The translations under genes and the position numbers were made by a program. Positions 35,901 to 46,596 of a stretch of DNA of 64,000 nt are shown here, in pieces. The notes beneath the pieces were generated by a model. That model was not told the origin of the DNA. It saw only the letters and a list, made by a program, of their open reading frames with translations, and made no database searches. Numbering within the stretch: position 1 is the stretch's first letter; the number at the start of each line of letters is the position of its first letter. Source of the stretch: Pohlia nutans (lineage: Eukaryota > Streptophyta > Bryopsida > Bryales > Mniaceae); the NCBI GenBank assembly GCA_022496805.1, contig CM040091.1:24294336-24358335 (forward strand). The letters are read 5' to 3'.

Positions 35901-37571
35901 CCTCCGTCCCCACCGATGACATTAGTGTCTCCAGCAGACCCTGCTCCCGCTGTTGACCGGCAGACAGAATCCATGGGTGCGCATGTGTCAACTGATCCGA
36001 GCGTTGAGGGGATCGACCAATTCGGCACGAACACACTCCAGATCCGTCTGTGGCTCAACCGAGATCATGTCGATGGCAACCCTGAGCAGGCGATTGAGGA
36101 GGAGGGCGACGACACCGGGTTAGAGGGTCGCGAAGCTGAACTGAATCAGGAGAATCCTGCCGAGGCTCGACGGGATCAGCCCTCTCAGCAGCCTGAGGAC
36201 AACTATGAGACGGACTCAGAGTATGATAATCGAGTTGTCCAGCAATCACAGCCTTCGGACGATCAAGACACGGGGAATCCTCAGCTGGAGTCGATCCGTG
36301 CATCTCCGGAGGATCCAGAGCTCGACCAGGAGATCCAGCAGCTCGTGGAAACCGTTGTGGAGCAGGCTGTAGAGGAGGCCCTGCTCCAAACTGTCGATCA
36401 ACAAGCGGAGGAGTCCACGAATCCAGCTGCTACCGGCCTGCAGACCAGGGACGAGGGCGTGGAGCAGGCCGCAGAGACGGTTGTGCCGGAGCCTGGAGAA
36501 GAACAGGGGGCAGTGCAAGACAAACCGCCGGGAGACGACGACGACGATATGACCATTACCCCGGTGGAAACGAACCGTCCTCCCAATTCGAAAGACGTCG
36601 TTATCTTGGACAGTGATGACAAAAACGATCATAAACGCGATAGCGACGACGACGACATGGAGCCTGGTCAGGACAAGAAAGAGGTCATAGACAAAAAGAC
36701 TGGGGGGAGGGTCAAGGTGGACAAAGACTGGTTCACTCAACACATGGAAATGCTGGCAAGAAGGGCGGCGAGGGCAAAACAGAAGGAAGAAATTAAGAGG
36801 GAACTAGAAGAGTCAAAGAAGGCCACTGCTGCTGCTACTGAGCAGATGAGCAAGCTAGAAAGGCAGCTTCAATTCCTAGTCAAACATTTGAAGGTCCCGC
36901 TGGATTTGATTCCGCTTGCTCCTGAGTCGCCCCTATGCGACACACCCCAACCTCTTCTGGCCTCCACCAGCGCCCCCGTTCCTCAGCTCAGGGAGCATCA
37001 TTTGGAGGGGACCCCCGATCGTCAACCCGACGATACGGTTAATGCGATGCCCATTGTCGCCGACCCTTCGCCTCACCTTCCGTCTGCTAGCGCTCCCGTT
37101 GCTCCTGTTGTTGAGCAAGAGCCGGTGGAGACTCTTGATCGTCGACTCGACGATTCGGACGTTTCGGGCTCCTTGGCCCCTCTGGATCTTGTTCCATCCA
37201 CTCCTCCGTCTCAGGTCGTTAGGATTCCTTCCCCCGAGGGGTCTGCCTTCGAAGTCCGGGTTCCCCAATTGACAGAGGAGGAATTGCACCCTGCGCAAGA
37301 TCGTCGAGTCAACGATGCTGTTACGCCAGTTGAACAGCCGGCGACTGAGGTCGAGGTTCGTGAGCCATTGGTGTGCTCAACCTCTCGCGAGGACCCGTCG
37401 GAGTTGCAGTCGCCCTCACGCATGGAGTTGGATTTGGTGGACTATGAGGTGGGAGAAGAAGACCGCGTGGACGACCACGATACCGAACTTCCGACCGCGT
37501 TAGACGTCCCGTCGCAGGATCCAGTCGAGCCGGATCAGGTACAGCCCTCCGACCCTTATGATTTTGATTGA
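32965..37571 (+). CDS. Element A ParB-like (INGQH) multidomain protein with acidic tail
   Basis: Proposed exons: 32965 to about 34124, 34228-35562 and 35724-37571, roughly 1,450 residues. The second intron is well defined (AAG|GTACAC...TGTGCAG|ATG, phase 0 on both sides). The first acceptor is clear, but no first donor keeps phase, so a small error or lesion remains. Exon 1 has an unrecognised N-terminal domain, a basic Lys/Arg/Ser-rich linker, then MIINGQHSIYASREL (about residue 355), the signature of the ParB/sulfiredoxin-like fold. Exon 2 (about 445 aa) matches element B. Exon 3 is acidic and disordered, with a coiled coil near 36720-36900 and three in-frame palindromes encoding DRQPDDT, DRRLDDS and DRRVNDA. 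Both introns contain palindromes (34144; 35578 and 35638). Likely role, by inference: binds the element's own palindromes. Confidence 0.7.
34144..34162. promoter_or_regulatory. Element A palindrome in intron 1
   Basis: The sequence TATTGTCGGGTCGACGATA is one mismatch from consensus and lies in the intron that ends at the acceptor TTGTGCAG (34227). Confidence 0.85.
35578..35656. promoter_or_regulatory. Two element A palindromes in intron 2
   Basis: TATCGTCGGGTCGACGATT at 35578-35596 and TATCCTCGGGTCGACGATA at 35638-35656 lie inside the 161-bp intron 35563-35723. The homologous intron of element B carries the B palindrome instead. Confidence 0.9.
37018..37318. promoter_or_regulatory. Three in-frame exonic element A palindromes
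   Basis: Copies at 37018-37036, 37137-37155 and 37300-37318 are read in the same phase (GAT CGT C.. ... GAT) and give the protein repeat DR(R/Q)xDD. All begin with G where the non-coding copies begin with T, so the codon is Asp instead of Tyr. Confidence 0.85.
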
Positions 37572-37943
37572 TTCTAAGTTGCTTGGAGTCTTTCATTTTT
37601 GTGTCGGGGTGGGAACGGCTAGAATATATCCTGTAGTAATCGTTTCTCATCTGTATTCATCGTTCTTGACAGGATGTCATCACCGGTTCTTGAATACCTG
37701 GCGCTGACGGCCATCCCATCTGTGGCTGCCATCGTTGTACTCTAGTGTATCATAGTGTTCGGAGTAGTTTTGAGTCCAGACTTGAGTACAGACTTATGTT
37801 AATTATACGGATGTAATATTTTGACTTTGTAAATAAAGAGTTCGGAAGTTATACATATTTGAGCACCTGTCTAATTGTCTTTGCCTCTCAATGTGCATGT
37901 TGCTCAGCTCCCAAACAATATTTGCGTGCACCGTCCGCTACCA
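37572..37943. other. Spacer between the ParB-like and phosphatase genes
   Basis: Non-coding. It contains AATAAAGAG near 37840, a possible polyadenylation signal of the upstream gene. The first 85 bases are conserved in the decayed fragment that ends at 5277. Confidence 0.5.
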
Positions 37944-38902
37944 ATGGAAGCAGTCTCCAATGGGAGACCGCAGTCGCTTAAGACATCAGATTGCTCCTAT
38001 CCAGTCTCTGGCTCCCCCATTTCTGCGCTAAAACAGGTAACTCCATCTCTTTGTTGTGATGTTTTGATCAGGTAGAATGCAAGGGTGGCAGCGAGATCGT
38101 GCGGACGTCTGTGCCTCCCGTACTACCACCGCCGCGTAGGAAGTGGCTGAACATTGTCTTCGACTTGAATGGCATTCTCTGTCATACGGCGTAGAAGTCG
38201 TCCGGAGAAAAATTTAGCCCGTATCAACTGCAAGACAATGTTCTCAGCCAGAGAAATCCCACCATCATCGGTCCCAAGGCTGTCCATGCTAGGCAGAACA
38301 TAGCTGAATTCCTCCGCGAGGTATCGTCCCTCGCGGACAGGGTTTTAGTTTGGACCTCCATGTTCAAGCGTAACGCTGAACCCATCGCGGGGCACCTCTT
38401 TAGGGGTTGTAAGGGGCCGTACGATATCTTGAGCCAGGATCAGTGCTCGAAGATAGAGGTCTCGCCGGGGAGGTTCTTTCAAATCGGCATTGCGGTGCTG
38501 TGTATGAAAGTCCTCTCCGAGCACCTGTTCACCAATGTTAGCGGCGACACGTCCTTTTCCCCGGACAATACTCTTCTCATTGACGACTCTCCAGCCAAGA
38601 GCATCTGCAATGAGAATGGGAACGCTATATTCCTCCGCACTTGGAACCAACACGAACGGCAGGACGACGTCCACATGGGGGAGCTGCTGCCGTGGCTGCG
38701 CCGTCTTGACTCAAACTGCCACCCGGGTCAGATGCGCAGATACGTGGAGGAGAATAGAATCGGCCTGAATCCTTTGCGACCCAGTGACTACCACGTGAAG
38801 GACATCATTAACGGCATGAGAGAGTCGTCCAAGAACATGGGGTCCCGATACAGGCTCCCTGGGATAGGCGTAGTCATAGAGGGAGGACGTGTTATAGAGT
38901 AG
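37944..38902 (+). pseudogene. FCP1/NIF-like HAD phosphatase, one in-frame TAG
   Basis: The body reads from 38072 to 38902. The HAD motif I region is WLNIVFDLNGILCHT, where the usual DxDGT/DxDxT has Asn in place of the second Asp; motif III is NTLLIDDSPAKS. Between them lie VLVWTSMFKRNA and DILSQDQC, in the expected order for an FCP1/small-CTD-phosphatase-like domain (RNA polymerase II CTD phosphatase family). A TAG lies just after motif I (about 38193). A 5' piece (37944-38036, ATG then ...ISALKQ) would join across a 35-bp GT-AG interval, too short for a normal plant intron, so this part is uncertain. The Asn in motif I suggests reduced or absent catalysis. Downstream of the ParB-like gene, same strand. 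Confidence 0.65.
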
Positions 38903-39147
38903 ACCCTCCGGACGTTGGGTTTTTATGACGATAATAACGTTCCATTGATTGTACTAATTCCTATTGATTGCGTCTGCTATGTACATTTGTAATTTCCATA
39001 TGTCACCGCGTTCTCACTCCATTTTGCGTTACCATTTGTTATGCCGTCGATGGTCCATGCGTGTTCCCCCTTCTCCATTCCAGGCTGTTTTGCTCTTGTT
39101 CTTCGTCCGGTAACGTGGGATTGTGGTATATATCTTTGTACTGCAGA

Positions 39148-40028
39148 ATGGATGCAATCGCGTTGTTGGACCGCAAAATCGGCTTACCAGAAGTTTCCTC
39201 TCCGGATCCGAATCCGACGGGGGGAGTTGCGACACGGCTCCATTTTCAAGACCTTACCTGTTGCGGTCTGCCCAAACTGCTACGTCCGCGGCCATAGACT
39301 ACTCGAAGGGTGACGTTGAGGCGGGCGTTGTGAACAGCCCCCCGGACCACGGACCCGTCAAGACTCCGGCCAAATCCCCGTCTCCGTTGAAGCAGGCAAC
39401 GCCGAGTCGAGGGGATTGCTTCTCGCCTGAGCGGCGGACGGACTCCCCGACGAATCGCAAGCTGATCCTCCCCTTCGATGGCGCGCCCGGGCAACCTCGC
39501 CTCGATGATGCGATTCCGACTCCGTCTGCTGTTCCTGTTGTTGTCACGGATGGATTAATGGCCACAGTGGCCTCGGACACTCGAACGAGGACGCTGAGGT
39601 CGAAGGCCACTTTTAGCGATACGGTGCTTCTGTTGAGGGATGGGCATCCTCGTCCCGCACAATCTACTGGAGCTAGGCGAGCCCCTTCCGCAGAAGGTCT
39701 CGTAAAGAAACGTATCCTCATCGAGCCCTCCTGTTCTCTACTGCCCAAATCCACTTCGACCCAACTTCCGCACACAAAGGCCCTCGCTCCGACGATGACA
39801 AAGCCGCCCCTTCGAGGGTCTAGATCGCATTCCGCGTCTCAGGCCCGGGAAACCACTCGAAGGTCAAAACGAAAAGCCACCGAAGCTCATAGCCTAAGCG
39901 TATTCGATGCCTGGGCGGCTAACCCTAATTCCAACTACAGTGAACGACAAAAGGTTATCTTGAGAGGACTGGCCAAGCTCAAAGCGGAAGAGGCGGCGAA
40001 AGTCGTTTTCGCGAAATCAGTCAAGTAG
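39148..40028 (+). CDS. Basic, Ser/Pro-rich disordered protein of element A
   Basis: A frame of about 290 codons ends at 40028. It is Ser/Pro/Arg/Lys-rich with KKRI and RRSKRKA patches and a short C-terminal helix-rich segment (FDAWAANPNSNYSERQKVIL). A start at the ATG 39148, just after a TACTGCAG acceptor, gives a natural N-terminus (MDAIALLDRKIGLPEV) but in another frame that stops at 39297, so a frameshift or intron is needed to join it to the main frame. Probably nuclear and nucleic-acid-binding by composition only. It is the last gene before the right terminal repeat. No counterpart was found in element B. Confidence 0.45.
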
Positions 40029-40489
40029 TGTCTACGCAAGCCTATAAATCCAAATCATATTCGTGATGTCTTTAGCTTATAGATGAGTTTACTATAAATA
40101 GATATCGTAAATAGTCGTACATATATTCCTTTGGATCTCACTGCCTCTTGTGGAAGAGAATGCAGCCTAAATTCCACTATTTGTTTTACTTCCATATTAA
40201 ATTCACTCCGGAGAATTCTACCACAGTATATAGTATTCACACACTGTTAAATAAAAGGCGTTCTCTTTTTTGACCAAGTATTCTTATACTTCTAGTCCTG
40301 TTTACGAATCACTTTGTCACTTCATGTTATGTATGGATGTTACTGGAGTGCCTTGTTATGTCCATTGTATCAAATTCTACACAATTTTTGATCGGTGTTC
40401 AATGTACGAGCTCAACATATCATGGGGTTCAACAACTATTCCGTCACTAGAATTTTGTTTCACTTTTTGAAGGTCTCAAAATGAGCATT
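40029..40489. other. Subterminal non-coding region of element A (right)
   Basis: AT-rich, no genes and no palindrome copies. An inner inverted relative of the terminal repeat (CTCAAAATGAGCATTTTG) lies at 40474-40491. Confidence 0.6.
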
Positions 40490-40516
40490 TTGTCTCATTT
40501 TAACGAATAAGGCCTT
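40490..40516 (-). repeat. Element A right terminal inverted repeat
   Basis: Reverse complement of 18870-18896 over all 27 bases, followed by the AATT target duplication at 40517-40520. Confidence 0.9.
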
Positions 40517-41599
40517 AATTGACCAGTGAAATGCTAAGTCTTAGTTGGTGAGTACCGCAACCCAGTGGTCAATTGACCAACGGCTTACTATCCTCCATCA
40601 GTTGTTTTCAATCCTAATAATCGGTTGGCTAGTCAGTTTGAAAGCCAGTGGTCAATTGACCAGTGGTGTGGTATCCTCCATCTGTGCTCATGAGTCCCGC
40701 ACATTTGGATCTGCAAGTCATGGGTAAGAATACAACGGACCCTGTGGCTCATGTCCCGTATGCTGGAGTATTCAAGAAATTGTTCGAGCCCATCTTGGAT
40801 GTCAACATTTGTGGAGACAGCAATGGACGAAAGAAATATTGGCCAAAGCGATGCCTCACCGCACCTCGCCAATGGTACCTCGAAGTTGTCAAGCAAGGAA
40901 ATCCTGTCAAATTTGGTCTTATGGTGGTTGTGAATGGTGCGATCGCTCCAGCCCGTGACATCGCTTTTGCCACCCTCGCAAACCTCGTAGTCATGGACAT
41001 CAAGTACTTTAAGCCATACCTAATTCTATGGGTTGCAAACAACTCCGGGAGCGTGGCTAACCTTTATTTTACGGAAGGAGAGGATAAGTTCCAAGCAAGA
41101 CCCTTCACAAATAGCCTTAGTGAGCATGAGGGTGACCTTAAGGGAGATGGATATGACACCATCCTAACTGACAAGGCTATTTCCTTCCTGAACACAGACA
41201 ACATGAAGGTGAGTTGAGTGCTCAAGTCCGTGATGACTCTTCTAAACAAGGTCACATCTAAGCAATTTAGGAATGAAGGGGTACATGAGAAAACCCGCTC
41301 TAAAAAACGGCCTCAGCCGGCTCCAGTGTCATGTAGTCTTGCTCCTAGCCGTGCCAAATCAAAGAAGGGCAAGCAACCAGTGAAAGAGAAGGAAGTGCAA
41401 GAAGCACGGACCGAGGCGGTGGACATGGAGACATCACCTGTCGAAGAGAATGCCGCAGAGCCTGAGTCACCAGAAGAGCCGAACGTGGTCAGTTCGGAGG
41501 GTACAGAACTCCATGAAGTTGGCGAGGGTGACAACAACCCCAAAGTAATTGGCTCTGTTGCCGGTAGTCAATTGACCACTGGCAGCGATATAGAAGATA

Positions 41600-43295
41600 T
41601 GGTAGAGGGGAAAAAAGGTGCTGATCTAGTAGTCCTCTACCTACCGGTAGAGAAGATGGACACCAAAAGACTACATTGAAAAACACTCACAAACTCCATG
41701 TGTTCTCACACCAGGAGGTCTCACTTATATAAGAAGAAGATACAATGGAAAGATCCAAGATCTGGATCTGGATCTGGCTATTGACTCGTGGCTACCTGGT
41801 CGGTTACCTAGTCGACTACCAGGTCGGTTACCTAGTTGACTACCAGGTCGGTTACCTAGTCGACTACCAGGCCGGTTACCTAATCGACTACCAGGTCGGT
41901 TACCTAGTCGACTACCAGGCCGGTTACCTAGTCGACTACCAGGCCGGTTACCTAGTCGGCTCCCGGGTCGACTACCGAGTAGACTAGCCTCTGGTGCTAC
42001 CGAATTGACTACTGACTGGGAGGAGATAAATCCCGTTAACATCATCCTCCCTCCAAAGGCGTTACGCCCTCGTAAACGCCATACACAACTAAGACATTAG
42101 CTTACAGATTCTACAATTAGTTAAAAGTGGCCGCCATTTGGTAGAATTTCTTGTTGGGAACCTTCCTTCAAAAGTCTTGCTGCCACTTGAAAGCATCCTC
42201 GCCATTCGGTATTCACCCCTCTAAATCTGACTCAGTTACTCCTTCTGGGTTCTTCATGAGTCCAATGGGAGTCCTATACTCCTTCTGATGGTAGTCACTT
42301 CACCACTGGAAGTACTGGGTTCAGTAGGTAGTTACTTTAGGGCCGTCCGAACGATTGACCTCCAGCTTGCAGTTACTCTCCATCTGGTGTTGCCGGGTCG
42401 ACTACCTAGGCGACTACCGGGTCGACTACCTAGTAGACTACCGGGTCGACTACCGAGTCGACTAGCCTTTGGGAAATCTCCATCCGGTGTTTTCTCCTCC
42501 AACTCTTTAACTTCAATAGAAATCTGCAAACTTATATACTTCTACTAGAGAAAAACATTTGAACACTTGGATTGGTAGTGGTTGGACAGAATCGGTAGTG
42601 ACAGACTGTACTGGACTGTACTAGACAGGGTCGGTAGAGCAGACTATGGCTTTAAAATAGACTAGAGTCACAACATTTCTACACTTTAGTTTTAGTTCTT
42701 CAGATTTGGCTCTTTCTCTTAGCTTTTTGGTATCTTGCTTCTATGGCTCACCTCATCTAAGTTCATCAAAGCATCAAACTTTCACTAAAATCTTCAAGAG
42801 TGTCGCTCTAGCTCTAGATCTAGATCTCTTTTGAAGAGCTACCAATCTTCCAAAACAACAACCTATAGATCCAAGATGATAAGAAAGAGCACAAGAAACA
42901 TCACATTGCAACAAGAATCACTTTACAAACAAGAGATTAGAGTACGAAACACTAGATGGTCGCCAAATGGTAGAGGGGGAAAAAGGTGCTGATCTAGTAG
43001 TCCTCTACCTACCGGTAGAGAAGATGGACACCAAAAGACTACATTGAAAAACACTCACAAACTCCATGTGTTCTCACACCAGGAGGTCTCACTTATATAA
43101 GAAGAAGATACAATGGAAAGATCCAAGATCTGGATCTAGATCTAGATCTGGATCTGGATCTGGCTACTGACTCGTGGCTACCTGGTCGGTTACCTAGTCG
43201 ACTACCAGGCCGGTTACCTAGTCGACTACCGAGTAGACTAGCCTCTGGTGCTACCGAATTGACTACTGACTGGGAGGAGATAAATCCCGTTAACA
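41600..43295 (-). mobile_element. Non-autonomous LTR retroelement (TRIM-like) in a B intron
   Basis: LTRs at 41600-42041 (442 bp) and 42968-43295 (328 bp) read TG...CA and are flanked by AGATA/AGACA, a 5-bp target duplication with one change. On the minus strand the element starts TGTTAACGGG. A primer-binding-site-like TTTGGCGACCATCTAGTG follows the 5' LTR (42950-42967), and a purine-rich GGAGGGAGGATGA precedes the 3' LTR (42042-42054). The 926-bp interior has no gene. TATA-like TTATATAA lies in each LTR (about 41725, 43093). The LTRs differ mainly by the number of copies of a 24-bp repeat. Confidence 0.85.
41796..41985. repeat. 24-bp tandem repeat with palindrome TAGTCGACTA in an LTR
   Basis: About seven units of GGTTACCTAGTCGACTACCA with a GGTC/GGCC link are present. 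The other LTR holds only one to two units, and a related array of GGGTCGACTACC(T/G)AG lies inside the element at 42395-42468. In a minus-strand LTR this falls in U3, so it may act as a repeated enhancer or binding site. Confidence 0.85.
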
Positions 43296-44094
43296 AGACA
43301 TGGTTGCAGGATCGCCTCGACCAGCCAAACGTCGGCGAAAGCAGACGACGACAGTGAGGTTCTCCGGTACGCCAGTTCTCGAGGATGCGATTCAGATACC
43401 AATCGAGAACTTGGAGAAAGAATCCAACGCATCGGCAACACTTACTGCAGCCAGCCAATCTAAAAGACGACAAAAGGAACGTCAATATCAGCACCCAGTG
43501 AAAACGGCGGAGGGGTAGGACATAGACTTTGACGACTGTCGAGAAGAGCTAAAGCAATTTAAGAACAGAAGTGCGCCAATGTACATATGGGGGCAAGACT
43601 TCACGAAAGAGATCGACGTGGATCAAATGATCAATGCACCAATAGAATTTAAGTACCGCCCATTCCATGAAACATGTTGCAAGAATCTGTTTGAGATTTA
43701 TTTGACTGGGATACACCCGCCCAAGCAGACCTTGACTCTCATGCCCAAGGTAGACAAGAAGCCATGCTACTTCGATAATGTAAAAGATGGAGAATTTTAC
43801 ATTATCAATGGGCAACATTATGTGGCGGCTGCAAATAAATTGTTGGCTCTTGATTGAGTTGATCCCGAGCGCCAGAAAACGTACAAGACTTGGCAGTGTG
43901 ACTTCGTGTAGACCGAGAATAAGATGCTGCTGTCAGAGCTGTCACGGCGCACAAATAACACCAATCAACACAAGTGGGATTCGCCGGAGTATCTTCTGCA
44001 CGTGAAGTATTGCCGAGATCTGTAGATCACCTATGGGAGACCAGATCCAAAGAACCCCGGCAAACCAAGGTCTGAAGCGAGGAAGATCTTCAAG

Positions 44095-44219
44095 GTGCGC
44101 TGGCATGGTACAATTGAATACTAGCATTGTGCCATCTATTCATCTCAACTTTTCATTATCAGATTGCATGTCACTTGAACCAGTGGTCAATTGACTACTG
44201 GCACGATGGAGTTTTGCAG
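44095..44219 (+). other. Element B intron 2 with palindrome
   Basis: The donor is AAG|GTGCGC and the acceptor is TTTTGCAG|G, phase 0 on both sides. The palindrome is at 44180-44201 (one mismatch in the right arm). It is equivalent in position to element A intron 1, which carries the A palindrome. Confidence 0.75.
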
Positions 44220-45604
44220 GAATTTCAAGAAAAAGCAGTGGAGACTTTGAACGCTATGACTTTCAAGAATGCCAACAAGACCGCCATGGAGTACCACGGC
44301 AGGGTGAGTTCTTGGTCATTTGTGGATCGGACGACTTGTACAATGGCATCCACAACGCATTTGAGTGGTATGAGACAGGCGACCTCCTGAACTCCGACAC
44401 TGGAAGAAAAATGAAGGTCAACTGCAAAGACAAGTGGGTTCGAAAACTGACCAAGGCATTCGCATTCAAGTGTTTGCGTGGCTTAGGGACTAACTCACTC
44501 CTCGAGCTGGTGCAGAAAATTACTGCCGGCTTGACAGTCAAAGGGGAGCTACTGAAGGAAGACAATGCAGTTCCCAAAGTGTATTTGGGGAGTACTCGGC
44601 CGAGAAGCAAACACTGCTGTAGCTTGAAGGACTGGACGGACAGAAAAAAGGTGAAAAATTCCATCATGCGTTGGCTCAATAAGAAGTCGCCCCAGAGTAT
44701 CTGGGTCAACGACGACGTAGATCGAGTGACTTGGGGCAAATTCAAACGCAAGCATGGGTTCAACTCAGCCCACATGGACGAGTTCATCAAGCGAGCGACA
44801 AAACTCTTCTTGTTGAGGTCCTTGAAAGTAAGCGACAATCCTAGAAGAGCGCAAGAGCCCCCCTCGGATGCATTCTTGGCGGAGATGGAGAGAATTTTGG
44901 AGAAAGAGCACGTCTTGAACTCCAACATAACTCCGGTACTGAGCAAGATCCTGGCAGACGGGACACTCTCAAGATTTGCAAAATTTCCAAAGCGTCATCT
45001 TGTACCCGGCGCGATGATGAATTTAACCGACCCTTCTGTATGGTGCATTGTTAATTCAGAAGATCTTAATTTTGATGCGGCCATCATGGATTTGCGTGCA
45101 ATCGACAGATGGCTAGAGCGCGACGATTTGAGTATTGATCGGTGTTACCAGTTCATTCTTTCCAAGATGCTGAACCGGAGCCGCTATGGCAGGTGGCCAC
45201 CGCATTGGCTGGTAATTCGCCACTGCACAAATGAGAATGAGACCCTTCAGGCGGTGGATGGGCATTTGAAGGGGTATTCGCATATGGAGAGCCGATATGT
45301 GCCAGCGGCAGCAGAGACGTACTTCTTCTCCTCCCGAATCATGAAAAAAGGTAAGGGTGTCACCATCTTCTACTTCTGGAATCTTGAGATGGCAAATGCC
45401 ATAAATTGGAAGAATGAAGTTCGTACATCGGAGTCGACAAAGCGTGTGGGATCTGTAAGGGAGGTCGACTTGCTTGACGACGAACTTAGGATGGAGGTGT
45501 ACATGCATTTCCTCATGCAACTTCCACACATTGATCATGAGACCAAAGACCCACGAACTGTGCTATGTGTGGCTGTCGGGCTGAAGTGCATGATCGCGGC
45601 CATG

Positions 45605-45717
45605 GTACGCTCGTTTGCTCTTGCCAGTAGTCAATTGACCACTGGCATCGTCTATAGTTATCAGCCACTGGATCTCACCATTATTGACAATTGCTAACCT
45701 TCTAAGGTGATGTGCAG
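45605..45717 (+). other. Element B intron 3 with palindrome
   Basis: The donor is ATG|GTACGC and the acceptor is GTGCAG|ATG, phase 0 on both sides. The palindrome is at 45624-45645 (one mismatch). It is equivalent to element A intron 2 (AAG|GTACAC...GTGCAG|ATG); the splice sites are conserved but the palindromes are different sequences. Confidence 0.85.
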
Positions 45718-46596
45718 ATGTTTGATCTCCGACCCGTCACCGTGGGTATACCGGAGGATAACTTCCGAGTGTTGGTCAGCAGTCACCAACTCGGCTACCA
45801 ACTCCAGAATTTTGAGCACATCTTTCACACGTCCTTGCACACATTGGATGAGCCAAAGAAATATGGCTCGTGGTTTTCATTGAAGCCTAGTAGGCCATCC
45901 GAAGAACCACATAGTTCGGGTGTCCAGCGACGGGAACTCTAGTCCAAGAAATGTGCAGACCGGAGTAAGACTGTTATAAACATAGAGGACGTGGTATTTG
46001 GCGCAAGCGGCGTAGAATCTGGCGACGACCGTGACGGTGACCGTAGTGATGAAGGGGTAGGGACCGAAGGGGAGTGGCCAAATTCTGTCAGGAAACGCAA
46101 ACGGTTTCTGTCGTCCCAGGACAGCGACGCGGATGAGCCTTCCGGAACTGCCTTGCAGTTTGATAATGAAGAGGGAATGAATGATGCCACGGGCCCAACA
46201 GTTGCAGCTGCAGCGAGCATTGGAGACGACGCCATTGAGACGAGGGCCGAGACTCTGACCAAAGCAAAAGATGTAGAGGCCTTGGCAAGAGGCAATGACA
46301 TGAACGTCGAGAATCCCTATCACCTTTCGCCTCCAGTGGCTGCACCAGCGCAAACTATAGAGCAGTGTATTCCAGTACCGCTAACTCCGTGCAGCCCTCC
46401 CTTGTAAGCAAGTGGCGATCATGGTTTGCCTCAACCCTTGAGCCCGGTTGTTCATTCTAGGAATATGAAAGAAGCAATGGCCTTTATTGGGGAATATGTT
46501 GAGGACCTCACACTTGGGCCTCCTCCCCCTACAGATTCGAGGGTCCGCAAACTCTCGCCACTTACACTTGGAGAGCCTCGATGTGATGCACAACCG

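Larger units (their letters stand above)
18870..40516. mobile_element. Element A: 21.6-kb DNA element with 27-bp TIRs
   Basis: The ends are perfect inverted repeats (18870-18896 and 40490-40516, starting AAGGCCTTATTCGTTAAAAT) flanked by AATT. The left side encodes a DDE-like transposase (minus strand). The right side encodes a ParB-like gene, an FCP1-like phosphatase gene and a basic-protein gene (plus strand). About 25 copies of a palindrome with arms TATCGTCG/CGACGATA around a 3-bp centre lie in two clusters (22.85-23.93 kb and 31.9-37.3 kb). The GGCCTT... start recalls PIF/Harbinger MITEs, but the transposase is of another type. The 8 kb in the middle lacks palindromes and may be cargo or a later insertion. 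The element is probably no longer autonomous because the transposase and phosphatase genes each carry an in-frame TAG. Confidence 0.85.
41545..43309 (+). other. Element B intron 1, holding a palindrome and an LTR element
   Basis: The donor is AAA|GTAATT at 41545 and the acceptor is GGTTGCAG at 43309. The palindrome is at 41561-41582. The LTR element at 41600-43295 accounts for nearly all the length; without it the intron would be about 65-70 bp. The exon phases on the two sides do not match exactly (0 and 1), one of several lesions in this gene. Confidence 0.6.

Noticed and set aside
18870..40516. Assigning element A to PIF/Harbinger because its end starts GGCCTT
   Set aside because: The duplication is best read as AATT rather than TAA/TTA, and the encoded transposase lacks Harbinger features that I could recognise.
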